DNA from: Candidatus Cloacimonadota bacterium
GTDB lineage: Bacteria > Cloacimonadota > Cloacimonadia > Cloacimonadales > TCS61
Assembly: GCA_030600585.1 (NCBI GenBank)
Contig: JAUVLU010000006.1
Coordinates: 1 to 64,000 of the forward strand
Direction of reading: 5' to 3'
DNA length: 64,000 nucleotides
Part shown: positions 10,206 to 18,973 of the stretch, piece by piece
Layout of the letters: every line of letters starts with the position of its first letter
Position numbering within the stretch: position 1 is the stretch's first letter
Notes under the pieces: model-generated
The model's database searches: none
Told to the model about the DNA's origin: nothing
What the model saw: only the letters and a program-made list of their open reading frames with translations
Translations under genes and position numbers: made by a program

Positions 10206-10901
10206 TTACAAATGAAAATATTTCTTAAAATCAGAACCTTTTTTATTGATCCTGAATTGAAAATAGAGAAATAATCCACTGACAGGCAGGATGCAGGCAA
10301 AAGCTACAACAGACCAACTTATGAATATTTTATTATGACTAAATCTGTTTAGAATAACTTCGAGACAAACCAGAAAAATGCCGATTGCCAATGTTCCAAC
10401 CGAAAGAGCTGAGAGTGATGAAAGATTAAAAGATCGAACCCAGAGAATGACAAGCAGGAATAGAATGCCTATTGCAAGAATAATTGGGAAAGCAAGATTT
10501 AAAAACCAGGAGTAAGCCGGAATGAAGCGATCCAAAAACCAGAGAAAAATAAAGAAATCGATCATTCCAAGCGTTATCAACAGGTAGGGTCTTTTCTTGA
10601 ATTTGTGAATGATAAACACCAATAACCAGGAAAAAACAATTGAGATAAGCGGAATACGTGACCAGGTAAGATTGGCAACATAAGCAAAATCTACAGCAAA
10701 AACGATGATGGCACTTGCTAACGAAAAGAAAGTGAATAATTCAAAAAACCAGGGATGCAAAACTGCAGGTTTTTCAAATGATGGTTTAACCGTAACTTTC
10801 TCATCCTGTTTTATCGCCTTGCTCCCAATCGGTGTGCCGCAAAGTGGACAAAAAGAATGTGCAGCTTCAATTTCAACGCCACAATTTTTACAAATCGGCA
10901 T
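10206..10901 (-). CDS. Zinc-ribbon polytopic membrane protein
   Basis: N-terminal CKNCGVEIEAAHSFCPLCG then about 6 hydrophobic segments. Confidence 0.7.
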   Translation of the reverse strand: MPICKNCGVEIEAAHSFCPLCGTPIGSKAIKQDEKVTVKPSFEKPAVLHPWFFELFTFFSLASAIIVFAVDFAYVANLTWSRIPLISIVFSWLLVFIIHKFKKRPYLLITLGMIDFFIFLWFLDRFIPAYSWFLNLAFPIILAIGILFLLVILWVRSFNLSSLSALSVGTLAIGIFLVCLEVILNRFSHNKIFISWSVVAFACILPVSGLFLYFQFRINKKGSDFKKYFHL

Positions 10902-10904
10902 AGA

Positions 10905-12176
10905 TCAAACCTCCTTTACAGAGACAGAAATTCCATTCTCTACCAGTTTTGTAAAGAAAAGTCTTTCAAGTTCTCTGCTTTCTATTACGCTGCTAAAATT
11001 AATGATCAGATCATTTCCAAAAGAAAGAACAGAACAGCATTTTTTCAATGTATGATTTGGCACCATAATGACATCAAAAGATTTTATAAATGGTTTTGCT
11101 TCTTCAGGAATTATTATTGGTCCTAAATTGGAAAGCACACCGGAATGACATTTTTTACCTAATTTGTTGTGCAAACCGGCGAGATAGATGTCTTTAAAAA
11201 TTAATGGGATTATACGTACAAACGGATTTAATTCTCCACCCACATTGCGGGATACTTGTTTGCCCAGTTCTTTACTGTTTATCTGGATTTGCATACTATG
11301 ATGCACACTTTTCAAGATTTCATCGAAAGTGAATTCTCCCAGTTTCAAGTCGATTTCGGGAGATACGAACAAAGAAAAATTCCGCATCGTTTTAGAAGGG
11401 TGAAATTTTCGCATATTCACCGGTATTTCTAATCTAATGATCGAGTTTTTTGGTTTTTTAATAGTGGATTCTTGATGATAGATTTTCATCAGGCTGAATA
11501 TGTATAATGCTGTTAAATATTCAGTTGTAGAAACTTGATTCTGCCGTGATAACTTCAAAAATTGATCAAGTGGAATTTTACCTGAGATCATTCTGAAATT
11601 ATTGTGAGAAAATAGTTTACCGGCTATATGAAAGGCAGAAGAAAGTACTTCAGGCTTGGGGATATTACCGGAAAAGAATTTGAGATGTTCATCTTCAAAT
11701 TCGCTTGAAGCCGGTTTTTCATCAGGTTGGGGAATCCCCTGAACTTTGCCAATTTGGATGCCGTCTAATCGCAGGTATTCATAAATGAGGGCAAGCAGGA
11801 ATCGCATTCCTCCATTACCATCGGTGATGATGTGAGAAAAATCGAGTGCAATAGTGCTTTCTCGCACACTTATTCTGATGAGATGAGCTGTTTTGTGAGT
11901 ATGCTGAAAAGTGGGAATCGGTTCCATTAGCTCAATCGGTGGAATTTTCTGATGTCTTTGTAGATAATACCAGAAAAATCCTCGCCGCAGATGCACCTGA
12001 AAATATGGGCAGCGATTGAGAATTTTTTCCCAAGCTTGCTGCAGGATTTTTAATTTTACAGGAGAATTGAGAGTTACACAAAACCGGAATTGGGCTGGAG
12101 AACGTTTGCTGGAAGTAGCGGGATAGATTTTCGCTGCGTTATCAAGTTTCAGCCAATCCTTATTTTGTTGCTCCAT
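10905..12176 (-). CDS. Condensation-domain / alcohol acetyltransferase-like protein
   Basis: 423 aa; DFSHIITDGNGGMRFLLAL resembles the HHxxxDG region; adjacent to zinc-ribbon membrane protein. Confidence 0.6.
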   Translation of the reverse strand: MEQQNKDWLKLDNAAKIYPATSSKRSPAQFRFCVTLNSPVKLKILQQAWEKILNRCPYFQVHLRRGFFWYYLQRHQKIPPIELMEPIPTFQHTHKTAHLIRISVRESTIALDFSHIITDGNGGMRFLLALIYEYLRLDGIQIGKVQGIPQPDEKPASSEFEDEHLKFFSGNIPKPEVLSSAFHIAGKLFSHNNFRMISGKIPLDQFLKLSRQNQVSTTEYLTALYIFSLMKIYHQESTIKKPKNSIIRLEIPVNMRKFHPSKTMRNFSLFVSPEIDLKLGEFTFDEILKSVHHSMQIQINSKELGKQVSRNVGGELNPFVRIIPLIFKDIYLAGLHNKLGKKCHSGVLSNLGPIIIPEEAKPFIKSFDVIMVPNHTLKKCCSVLSFGNDLIINFSSVIESRELERLFFTKLVENGISVSVKEV

Positions 12177-12317
12177 AATTCCTCTTTTTTTTAAAGTAAA
12201 TTTGGAATTAGCAGATATGATGTCAAAAGAAATAAATCTATTTTATTGCGTAGTTCTTTACTAAATTCTTGTTCTGAGTTAATCCATACAATGTATCAGT
12301 GACCAATAACCAATTTT

Positions 12318-12953
12318 TTATATCGCTTTTATCAATTCGGGATAATTATTTTTTACCGAACCGATTTCTTTGGAAACTGCGAAATAATTCATTTCTTGAG
12401 CAGAATAAGGTTTTAGCAATTTTATTAAAGAGTTGTCATCATTTGCCTCTAACCATTTCTTTTCATTTGATCCGGATAAAATTACCGGCATCCGCGAATG
12501 TATTGGTTTCACGATATTATTCGGTTCGGTGGTTATGATGGAACAGGTTTTTATGATATTACCTTCCGGAGACTTCCACATTTCCCAAATTCCTGCAAAA
12601 GTAAATAATTCTCTTTCTTTCAGGAAAAAATAAAATGGTTGCTTATCTTTCTTATTCCATTCGTAAAAGCCATTGGCAAGTATAAGGCATCTCCTCTTTT
12701 GAAAAGCATATTTGAATTTCTCATCGATAGTTTCTGCGCGCACATTAATAAGTTTGTATCCTATTTTTTCATCTTTTGCCCAAAATGGAATAAGACCCCA
12801 ACGTAAAGTAGAAAGTCCATTCTGATAAATTACAGGAATATTCTGTCCGGGTGCTGCATTGTAATTCGCTTCAAGATCATCTATTTTACATAGCAGGTCT
12901 GCATAATCTTTAATTACCTGAAAACTGCTGTAAAGAGCGAATCTTCCGCACAT
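12318..12953 (-). CDS. yedK: SOS response-associated peptidase (SRAP, YedK/HMCES family)
   Basis: MCGRFALY start (catalytic Cys2), NVRAETI, CLILANGFYEW, IHSRMPVIL. Confidence 0.9.
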   Translation of the reverse strand: MCGRFALYSSFQVIKDYADLLCKIDDLEANYNAAPGQNIPVIYQNGLSTLRWGLIPFWAKDEKIGYKLINVRAETIDEKFKYAFQKRRCLILANGFYEWNKKDKQPFYFFLKERELFTFAGIWEMWKSPEGNIIKTCSIITTEPNNIVKPIHSRMPVILSGSNEKKWLEANDDNSLIKLLKPYSAQEMNYFAVSKEIGSVKNNYPELIKAI

Positions 12954-12959
12954 AATTCC

Positions 12960-14123
12960 TTACTTAAATTCACTTAATAATTCATCAATCAACGGATAAC
13001 CAAAAACTGAATGTCCATCTCGATTTTGCCAGGTATCATTTCCCATAATTAAGACTGATCTCTCAATTCCTTTTTCCAATTTTCTAAAATAGTTTAATCC
13101 TTTTAAATAATCTGTATTAAAAGTTTTAGCAGATTTGATCTCAATTGGAATTGGTTTTAATCCTGTATCATAAATAAGATCAACTTCATTACCTGTTTTA
13201 TCTCTATAATAGAAAAGATTACTTCTCTTTCCTCGATTATAGCAATTTTTTAAAAACTCAATGACTACGAAGGTTTCAAATAGCTCTCCTTTCAGAGGAT
13301 GAGTTTGTAATTGTTTAGCACTTTGAATTCCGATAAGATGAGCGGCTAATCCAACATCAAGAAAATATAATTTTGGAGCTTTTCTGATGCGTTTATTGTA
13401 ATTTTTGTAGTAGGGAGGAAGAAGATAAATAATGTAACTAGCCAATGCAATCGAAATCCATTCTTTCACTGTTTTATGATCAATTCCCAATTCATTACTA
13501 ATGCTGCTGAAATTTACAATTTGCCCGGTTCTTCCAGCGCAAAGTTGAAGAAATCTATGGAATTGCATTAGGTTTTTTATGTTGGAAATCGAGCGAACAT
13601 CCTTTTCTACATAAGTTTCCAAATAACTGGAAAGAAATAATTCAGGTCGAATATTCTGATCAAAAATTCTAGGATAAAAACCAGAATACAGAAGTTCATT
13701 TTGGGGAATCGAAGAAGTTCCATATAGTTCAGAGTAGGAAAACGGTAGTAATTTCAAAATTCCTGTTCTACCTGCAAGAGATTGAGAGATTGAGTTTAAA
13801 TATTCAAACTGATTACTTCCGGTTAAAATAAACCTTCCATTTGATTGTTCTGCATCTACTATCGTTTGAATATATGATAATAGTGACGGCACTTTTTGAA
13901 TCTCATCAATGATCACACTGTTTGGATATTTTGATAGAAAATCTCTTGGATCGTTTTCAGCATTTTCTCTGATATCAAGCTCTTCTAAAGAGACATAATC
14001 CATTTCCGGATAGGTTTGTTTGACCAATGTTGTTTTGCCAGATTGACGTGGTCCTGTTATTGTAACCACCGGAAATGACATCATCATTTCCTTTAGCAAT
14101 CTCTGGATCTCTCTTTTAATCAT
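12960..14123 (-). CDS. AAA ATPase with DUF4143-type C-terminus
   Basis: TGPRQSGKTTLVKQTYP Walker A, VIIDEIQKVP, FILTGSNQF, YYRDKTGNEVDLI. Confidence 0.85.
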   Translation of the reverse strand: MIKREIQRLLKEMMMSFPVVTITGPRQSGKTTLVKQTYPEMDYVSLEELDIRENAENDPRDFLSKYPNSVIIDEIQKVPSLLSYIQTIVDAEQSNGRFILTGSNQFEYLNSISQSLAGRTGILKLLPFSYSELYGTSSIPQNELLYSGFYPRIFDQNIRPELFLSSYLETYVEKDVRSISNIKNLMQFHRFLQLCAGRTGQIVNFSSISNELGIDHKTVKEWISIALASYIIYLLPPYYKNYNKRIRKAPKLYFLDVGLAAHLIGIQSAKQLQTHPLKGELFETFVVIEFLKNCYNRGKRSNLFYYRDKTGNEVDLIYDTGLKPIPIEIKSAKTFNTDYLKGLNYFRKLEKGIERSVLIMGNDTWQNRDGHSVFGYPLIDELLSEFK

Positions 14124-14504
14124 AGCTTACCACCTTATTGTCCAATTCGGGAATACGATACCCAATTAGGCAAATTGAATATTTGTGTCAAGTTTTATGG
14201 AAATTTCATTCTCTTGAATCATATTATAGTTCATTCGTTGAATGCCGAATTAAACACTTGCGAACAAGGCAAGAAATCCAATCTGCAAAATCCTCAAAGA
14301 CAGACCCAGTGAAATATTCAGCAAACTGAATTTCACAGGTTAAAAGCTTTGAGTTACAAGTACCACAACTATTTGGATGTTGCTTTTCATTTACATTAGC
14401 GCCAAATGTCCCCTAAGATTCTGGTTTCCAAGCTCCAGCTTGGAAACCTTGTCATCACGTTGACTATTTGTATCCAAGCTGGGGCTTGGATACAAGAGCA
14501 TATG

Positions 14505-15836
14505 TCAGTATTTCAAAAGCAGCATCCTCTTTGCTTGGGAAAAATCATTTCCTGCTTTCAACTGATAGAAGTAAATTCCACTGGAAACAGGTTGGTTGTT
14601 GTCATCAGTTCCATTCCAAATAATTTGCTGATTTGTTGATTCAAAGATTTGGTGATTTGTGAAAGTTCTCACTTTTTGTCCTTTGATATTATAGATTTCG
14701 AGATTCACAAAATCGGAATTTTGTGTTACTGAAAAAGAAATTGTTGTTGAAGGATTGAAAGGATTGGGATAATTCTTTAATAAAGTCACATTATTTATTT
14801 CAGTTACTTCATTATTTGAAACTGATGTTAAATTTGTACCCAAAAACACACCAATATCTGTGCCAACCATAAAATTATGTTCATATGTAGGATAAAACTC
14901 AAAGCAATAAACATCATTAATGCTGAGTTCTGAACCAATTTGTTGAATTAGTCCGTTTTCTATTGGTTCAACTAAATATAAATTACTGTAATAATCGATA
15001 CAGCCGATAACCAAATAATCTTCATACTCATAAATCTGATTTGGTTGGAATAATCCACAGATATAAGTTAGACCTGTAATTTCGTTGTTTTCATATTCAA
15101 CACGAAAAACTGCATCACTATAGCTTCCTCCGCCACTTGCAATATAGACTTCATCATTGTTTGGATAATTTCTGATATATATATCAGTTATCAAAGAAGG
15201 TGTTGTAAGCGAAGTATAACTTCCATTATTTTCAATATATATTTCATTTCCGGCAGAGATAAAAAGTGTTCCGTCACAATTTTCTTCAACATCAGTAACA
15301 TCTTTAAAATTGAAAAACTCTATTGCTGTCCATTCATCTCCATTGGTAGAATGTAGAAGTCCACCATACATATTCCCAAAACCATAACCAAAATAAAAAC
15401 CGGAAGATAGTTTTTTTACAAAATGCGGTGGATATTCGCAATATGTTATTAATTCAAATTCTTGAGTAGTTACATCGAATTCATATAATCCATCACTATA
15501 CGAACCGCTACCAAATGCACAAAAAATCCTATCGTTAGGATTATCAGGAACAATAGAAACAGCACCAAGGTTGGATGCAAAATTGAAAATGTTTAACGAA
15601 TCCTGATTTGTAAAATAGGCTAAACCGCCATCATTACCGGGTAGAGCTAATAATAACCCGTATTCGGAAATTCCGCTTATCGATGAGAATTTCATATCAG
15701 CCACAGGTCTATCGATCATTTGATACAATTGATCCCAATCTCTAATTTGAGATAATAGTGTTGAACAAAATAGTAATAGCATCATAACAACAAAACAGAT
15801 TGTTCTTTTTTGGGATAAAACTTTTTTTAACAACAT
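14505..15836 (-). CDS. Exported protein with C-terminal FlgD-like/T9SS-type sorting domain
   Basis: Signal peptide; NYPNPFNPSTTISFSVTQNSDFVNLEIYNIKGQKVRTF...SSGIYFYQLKAGNDFSQAKRMLLLKY tail. Confidence 0.75.
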   Translation of the reverse strand: MLLKKVLSQKRTICFVVMMLLLFCSTLLSQIRDWDQLYQMIDRPVADMKFSSISGISEYGLLLALPGNDGGLAYFTNQDSLNIFNFASNLGAVSIVPDNPNDRIFCAFGSGSYSDGLYEFDVTTQEFELITYCEYPPHFVKKLSSGFYFGYGFGNMYGGLLHSTNGDEWTAIEFFNFKDVTDVEENCDGTLFISAGNEIYIENNGSYTSLTTPSLITDIYIRNYPNNDEVYIASGGGSYSDAVFRVEYENNEITGLTYICGLFQPNQIYEYEDYLVIGCIDYYSNLYLVEPIENGLIQQIGSELSINDVYCFEFYPTYEHNFMVGTDIGVFLGTNLTSVSNNEVTEINNVTLLKNYPNPFNPSTTISFSVTQNSDFVNLEIYNIKGQKVRTFTNHQIFESTNQQIIWNGTDDNNQPVSSGIYFYQLKAGNDFSQAKRMLLLKY

Positions 15837-15894
15837 AATAACCTCCCGTTCTTTGTAAAAACATCAAAGCAAAAGCTTTGAGTTACATTTTGTA

Positions 15895-16983
15895 TTAATT
15901 GCATCTGTTTTTGTAAAACGAAAAAATCTCTTGTTTATCATTTTCGTCATCTTCCCACACAAGATTAGAAACACTCAAACCCAAAAGCCGGATTTTACAA
16001 TTCGGTCCCAAAGTTTCCAGAAGCATTTTTTTTGCTAAATGAATAATTACTTTCTCATCATCAAAATCAATGTCTATAGTTTTGCTTCTACTCACAACGT
16101 CAAAATTTGCATACTTGATTTTCAGTGTCAAAGTTTTTGCTTTAAATTTTCTATCTTGCATCTGTTTACTTATCTTTTCGCTGAACTTAGTAAGGACTTC
16201 CACCATTTTATTCACATCGCTAATATCTTTGGCAAAGGTTCGTTCATGTCCCAAAGATTTTCTAATTCTCTCGGTACTAACTTTCCTGTCATCGATCCCG
16301 CGCACGATGTTATAATAATAACTTCCAACTTTTCCAAAATGCTTCATCAATTCTTGCAATGTTCGCTTTTTCAGATCTTTACCGGTGCGGATTCCAAGAT
16401 TGTGCATTTTCTTTTCACTGACCTTCCCAATTCCGTGAAATTTTCCAATTGGAAGTCCATCCAGCACTTGTCTTGCCTTCAAAGGAGTTACAACCATTAA
16501 ACCATCAGGTTTGTTCATATCAGAAGCTATCTTTGCCAGAAATTTATTGTAGGAAATTCCCGCCGAAGCTGTTAATCCGGTTTTATTAAATATCTTTCTT
16601 CTTATCTCGATCGCAATCTGAGTAGCAGATGCAATATCCTTTTTATTCTCGGTTACGTCGATATATGCTTCATCGATAGAGACCGGTTCTACAAGATCGG
16701 AATATTCATAAAATATTTCTATTATCTGTTTGGAAGCTTCGCGGTAGGCATCGAATCTGCCTTGCACGAATATTGCCTTCGGACATAGCTTATAAGCCAT
16801 GAAGCTGGGCATTGCAGAATGGATTCCGTATTTACGCGCTTCATAATTGCAGGTAGAAACAACTCCCCGACTATTCGGTTTTTCTCCAACGATGACCGGT
16901 TTACCTTTGTACTGGGGATTATCACGAATTTCCACAGCTGCGAAGAATGCGTCCATATCGACATGAATTATTTTTCTGATCAT
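15895..16983 (-). CDS. dinB: DNA polymerase IV (Y-family)
   Basis: IIHVDMDAFFAAVEIRDNPQYKGKPVIVG, SIDEAYIDVTE, GISYNKFLAKIASDMNKPDG. Confidence 0.93.
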   Translation of the reverse strand: MIRKIIHVDMDAFFAAVEIRDNPQYKGKPVIVGEKPNSRGVVSTCNYEARKYGIHSAMPSFMAYKLCPKAIFVQGRFDAYREASKQIIEIFYEYSDLVEPVSIDEAYIDVTENKKDIASATQIAIEIRRKIFNKTGLTASAGISYNKFLAKIASDMNKPDGLMVVTPLKARQVLDGLPIGKFHGIGKVSEKKMHNLGIRTGKDLKKRTLQELMKHFGKVGSYYYNIVRGIDDRKVSTERIRKSLGHERTFAKDISDVNKMVEVLTKFSEKISKQMQDRKFKAKTLTLKIKYANFDVVSRSKTIDIDFDDEKVIIHLAKKMLLETLGPNCKIRLLGLSVSNLVWEDDENDKQEIFSFYKNRCN

Positions 16984-17189
16984 ATTGCCTTTACCACCGG
17001 AATATCATTCCAATTTGTAGTATAACTTGGAGTGAGCTTTTTTAGTTCGCTGGAAAGAGCTACGATAATGCCGTCATTATTGGACAATATCCCCACCGGC
17101 TTTTGAGCGATAGCAGGATTGAATACTTTCTCGCAGGAAGCGTAAAAGCTGTTGCAATCAACCAAAGCGAAGATGTCTTTTGCCATCAT
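16980..17189 (-). pseudogene. UmuC N-terminal remnant (69 aa)
   Basis: FALVDCNSFYASCEKVFNPAIAQKPVGILSNNDGIIVALSSELKKL matches the UmuC N-terminus, then stops; ATGA overlap with dinB. Confidence 0.7.
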
Positions 17190-17651
17190 TCACCTCATCT
17201 TATGAATGGAATAGATGACAATTCCCCAAATATGAAAATTTATATCACGAGTAATTTCGAGCGGCTCAAATTCGGAATTTTCCGGTACAAGAAACCATTT
17301 CTCACTTTTTCTATAAAGTCGTTTTACCGTAAGTTCACCATCAACTATAGCGATCACCACTTTTTTGTGAGTCGGTTCTACAGCTCTATCGACAATGAGA
17401 ATGTCACCCGGATAAATTCCTGCATCTACCATGAAATATCCATCAACTTTTACAAAATAGGTTGCCGAAGGATGAGAAATAAGATGCTGGTTGAGATCGA
17501 GACTTTCTTCAATGTAATCCTGTGCAGGAGAAGGAAAGCCGGCAGATATTTCAGTTCCAAGAAGAGGCCGTGGCAGGAGTGTAGAAATTTTACAATGAAA
17601 AATATTTGTAATAGTATCATGTACTCTGTGTTTTGATATGTTATCTTTCAT
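17190..17651 (-). CDS. umuD: UmuD/LexA-like S24 family protein, apparent catalytic-Ser variant
   Basis: SAGFPSPAQDYIEESLDLNQHLISHPSATYFVKVDGYFMVDAGIYPGDILIVDRAV...VIAIVDGELTVKRL aligns with UmuD; expected catalytic Ser position is Phe (TTC). Confidence 0.85.
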   Translation of the reverse strand: MKDNISKHRVHDTITNIFHCKISTLLPRPLLGTEISAGFPSPAQDYIEESLDLNQHLISHPSATYFVKVDGYFMVDAGIYPGDILIVDRAVEPTHKKVVIAIVDGELTVKRLYRKSEKWFLVPENSEFEPLEITRDINFHIWGIVIYSIHKMR

Positions 17652-17670
17652 AATTACCCTCTTATTTCCA

Positions 17671-17685
17671 TATCTTACAAAGATA
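17671..17685. promoter_or_regulatory. Operator-like palindrome TATCTTACAAAGATA upstream of umuD
   Basis: TATCTT-N3-AAGATA perfect half-sites 20 nt upstream of the umuD start. Confidence 0.5.
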
Positions 17686-17720
17686 AAATTAACGATATAG
17701 TTAAAGTGTCAATAAAAATA

Positions 17721-17736
17721 TTATCTTAAAAGATAA
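17721..17736. promoter_or_regulatory. Second operator-like palindrome TTATCTTAAAAGATAA
   Basis: TTATCTT-N2-AAGATAA, same half-site as 17671, about 50 bp centre to centre. Confidence 0.5.
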
Positions 17737-17773
17737 ACTCAAGAAGGTGACATTAAAAGCATTTAGTTATATA

Positions 17774-17825
17774 TAATAGTTAATCTAAGTAAAATTCTTG
17801 ACATTGTAAAATAAGAATTTAAATT
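17774..17825 (+). promoter_or_regulatory. Predicted promoter TTGACA-N16-TAAATT
   Basis: 35-nt block repeated at 18218 with 2 differences, ending in TTGACATTGTA; TAAATT at the same spacing in both copies. Confidence 0.6.
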
Positions 17826-17943
17826 GAATCATAAAAAAAGGATGTTATTATTAATTTATTATTATGCTCAAGAAAACAGTCAGAAACGAAGTTAAACTGG
17901 AAAATTTTACTAACAGGGAAAATTAAAATAAAGGAGAAATTGT

Positions 17944-18192
17944 ATGGATAATCAAAGAAACTATGCTATTACAACTGGAGAGTGGATGGGAACTTTATTG
18001 GTTACAATGATACCGGTAATTGGTCTTATTATGCTGTTTGTTTGGGCATTTGATAGTAGCTCAAATCCAAGCAAAGCAAATTGGGCAAAAGCACAATTAA
18101 TTTGGAGTGCTATTTTTATTGGTATTTTCGTATTGATATCAGTTGTTTTTGGCGCTACAGTTTTTACTTCTCTATATGAGAATTTTCATTAA
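17944..18192 (+). CDS. Small hypothetical membrane protein (82 aa)
   Basis: Two TM segments; AAAGGAG upstream; shared promoter block. Confidence 0.7.
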   Translation: MDNQRNYAITTGEWMGTLLVTMIPVIGLIMLFVWAFDSSSNPSKANWAKAQLIWSAIFIGIFVLISVVFGATVFTSLYENFH

Positions 18193-18217
18193 ATTGATTT
18201 GATAACATATTTATAAA

Positions 18218-18269
18218 TAATAGTTAACCCAAGTAAAATTCTTGACATTGTAGATTTGTAATCTAAATT
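18218..18269 (+). promoter_or_regulatory. Predicted promoter TTGACA-N16-TAAATT (second copy)
   Basis: See 17774-17825. Confidence 0.6.
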
Positions 18270-18300
18270 ATGTCTGAATAAAAAAAAGGAGGAAGAAGAT

Positions 18301-18741
18301 ATGTTTTGTAGAAATTGTGGGAAAGAAGTTCCTGAAAATGCGGAAGTTTGTGTAAATTGTGGTATGAAACCATTAATGGGAAAAAAGTTTTGTCAAAATT
18401 GTGGTGCAGAAACAAAAGAGAATCAAGAAGTGTGTACAAAATGTGGTGTGAAGTTGAAATCATCAATGGGAAAAGGAGCTAAAAGTAAGTTAGTTGCTGG
18501 TTTATTGGGAATATTTTTAGGAAATCTTGGTATTCATAAATTTTATTTAGGTTATACTATTCCGGGTCTTATTATGCTTTTGGTTACAGTTGTTTTAGGA
18601 ACTATAACTTTCTTGTTTCTACCATTTATAATACCTGGAATTATGGCTGTAATAGGTCTTATAGAAGGTATAATATATTTAACTAAGTCAGATGAAGAAT
18701 TTGATGAAATGTATGTGCAAAATATGAAGCAATGGTTTTAA
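18301..18741 (+). CDS. Double zinc-ribbon TM2 domain protein
   Basis: MFCRNCGKEVPENAEVCVNCG, KFCQNCGAETKENQEVCTKCG, then TM2 LLGIFLGNLGIHKFYLGY. Confidence 0.85.
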   Translation: MFCRNCGKEVPENAEVCVNCGMKPLMGKKFCQNCGAETKENQEVCTKCGVKLKSSMGKGAKSKLVAGLLGIFLGNLGIHKFYLGYTIPGLIMLLVTVVLGTITFLFLPFIIPGIMAVIGLIEGIIYLTKSDEEFDEMYVQNMKQWF

Positions 18742-18764
18742 AATAATTTACGTTTATGAAAGAA

Positions 18765-18793
18765 AAAGCACCGCAAGTTAGCGGTGCTTTTTT
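18765..18793 (+). terminator. Rho-independent terminator
   Basis: AAAGCACCGC-AAGTTA-GCGGTGCTTT followed by T-tract. Confidence 0.85.
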
Positions 18794-18810
18794 TATTTGC
18801 AATTGTGCCA

Positions 18811-18960
18811 ATGGAATATATCCTAATATTACAGGAAGAATTCTTCTTTTATGTGTGGGATGAGCATAAATCTGAAGTAAGATGGATGACATCATTTGAT
18901 ACTACCGAAAAAGATATTAAGAAATTTATCAATCGGGTAACAAATTTATTAAAGAAATAA
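18811..18960 (+). pseudogene. C-terminal remnant of threonine aldolase-like enzyme
   Basis: Translation MEYILILQEEFFFYVWDEHKSEVRWMTSFDTTEKDIKKFINRVTNLLKK* resembles threonine aldolase C-termini. Confidence 0.5.
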
Positions 18961-18973
18961 AATTATTCGTTTA

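Noticed and set aside
9982-10215. ORF 9982-10215
   Set aside because: Made of the intergenic repeat and hairpins between addB-like and the zinc-ribbon gene; no protein-like composition.
16722-16964. 80-aa minus ORF inside dinB
   Set aside because: Out-of-frame overlap with well-supported dinB.
17103-17636. 177-aa plus-strand ORF antisense to umuDC
   Set aside because: Lies entirely opposite recognisable umuD/umuC coding sequence; no domain seen.
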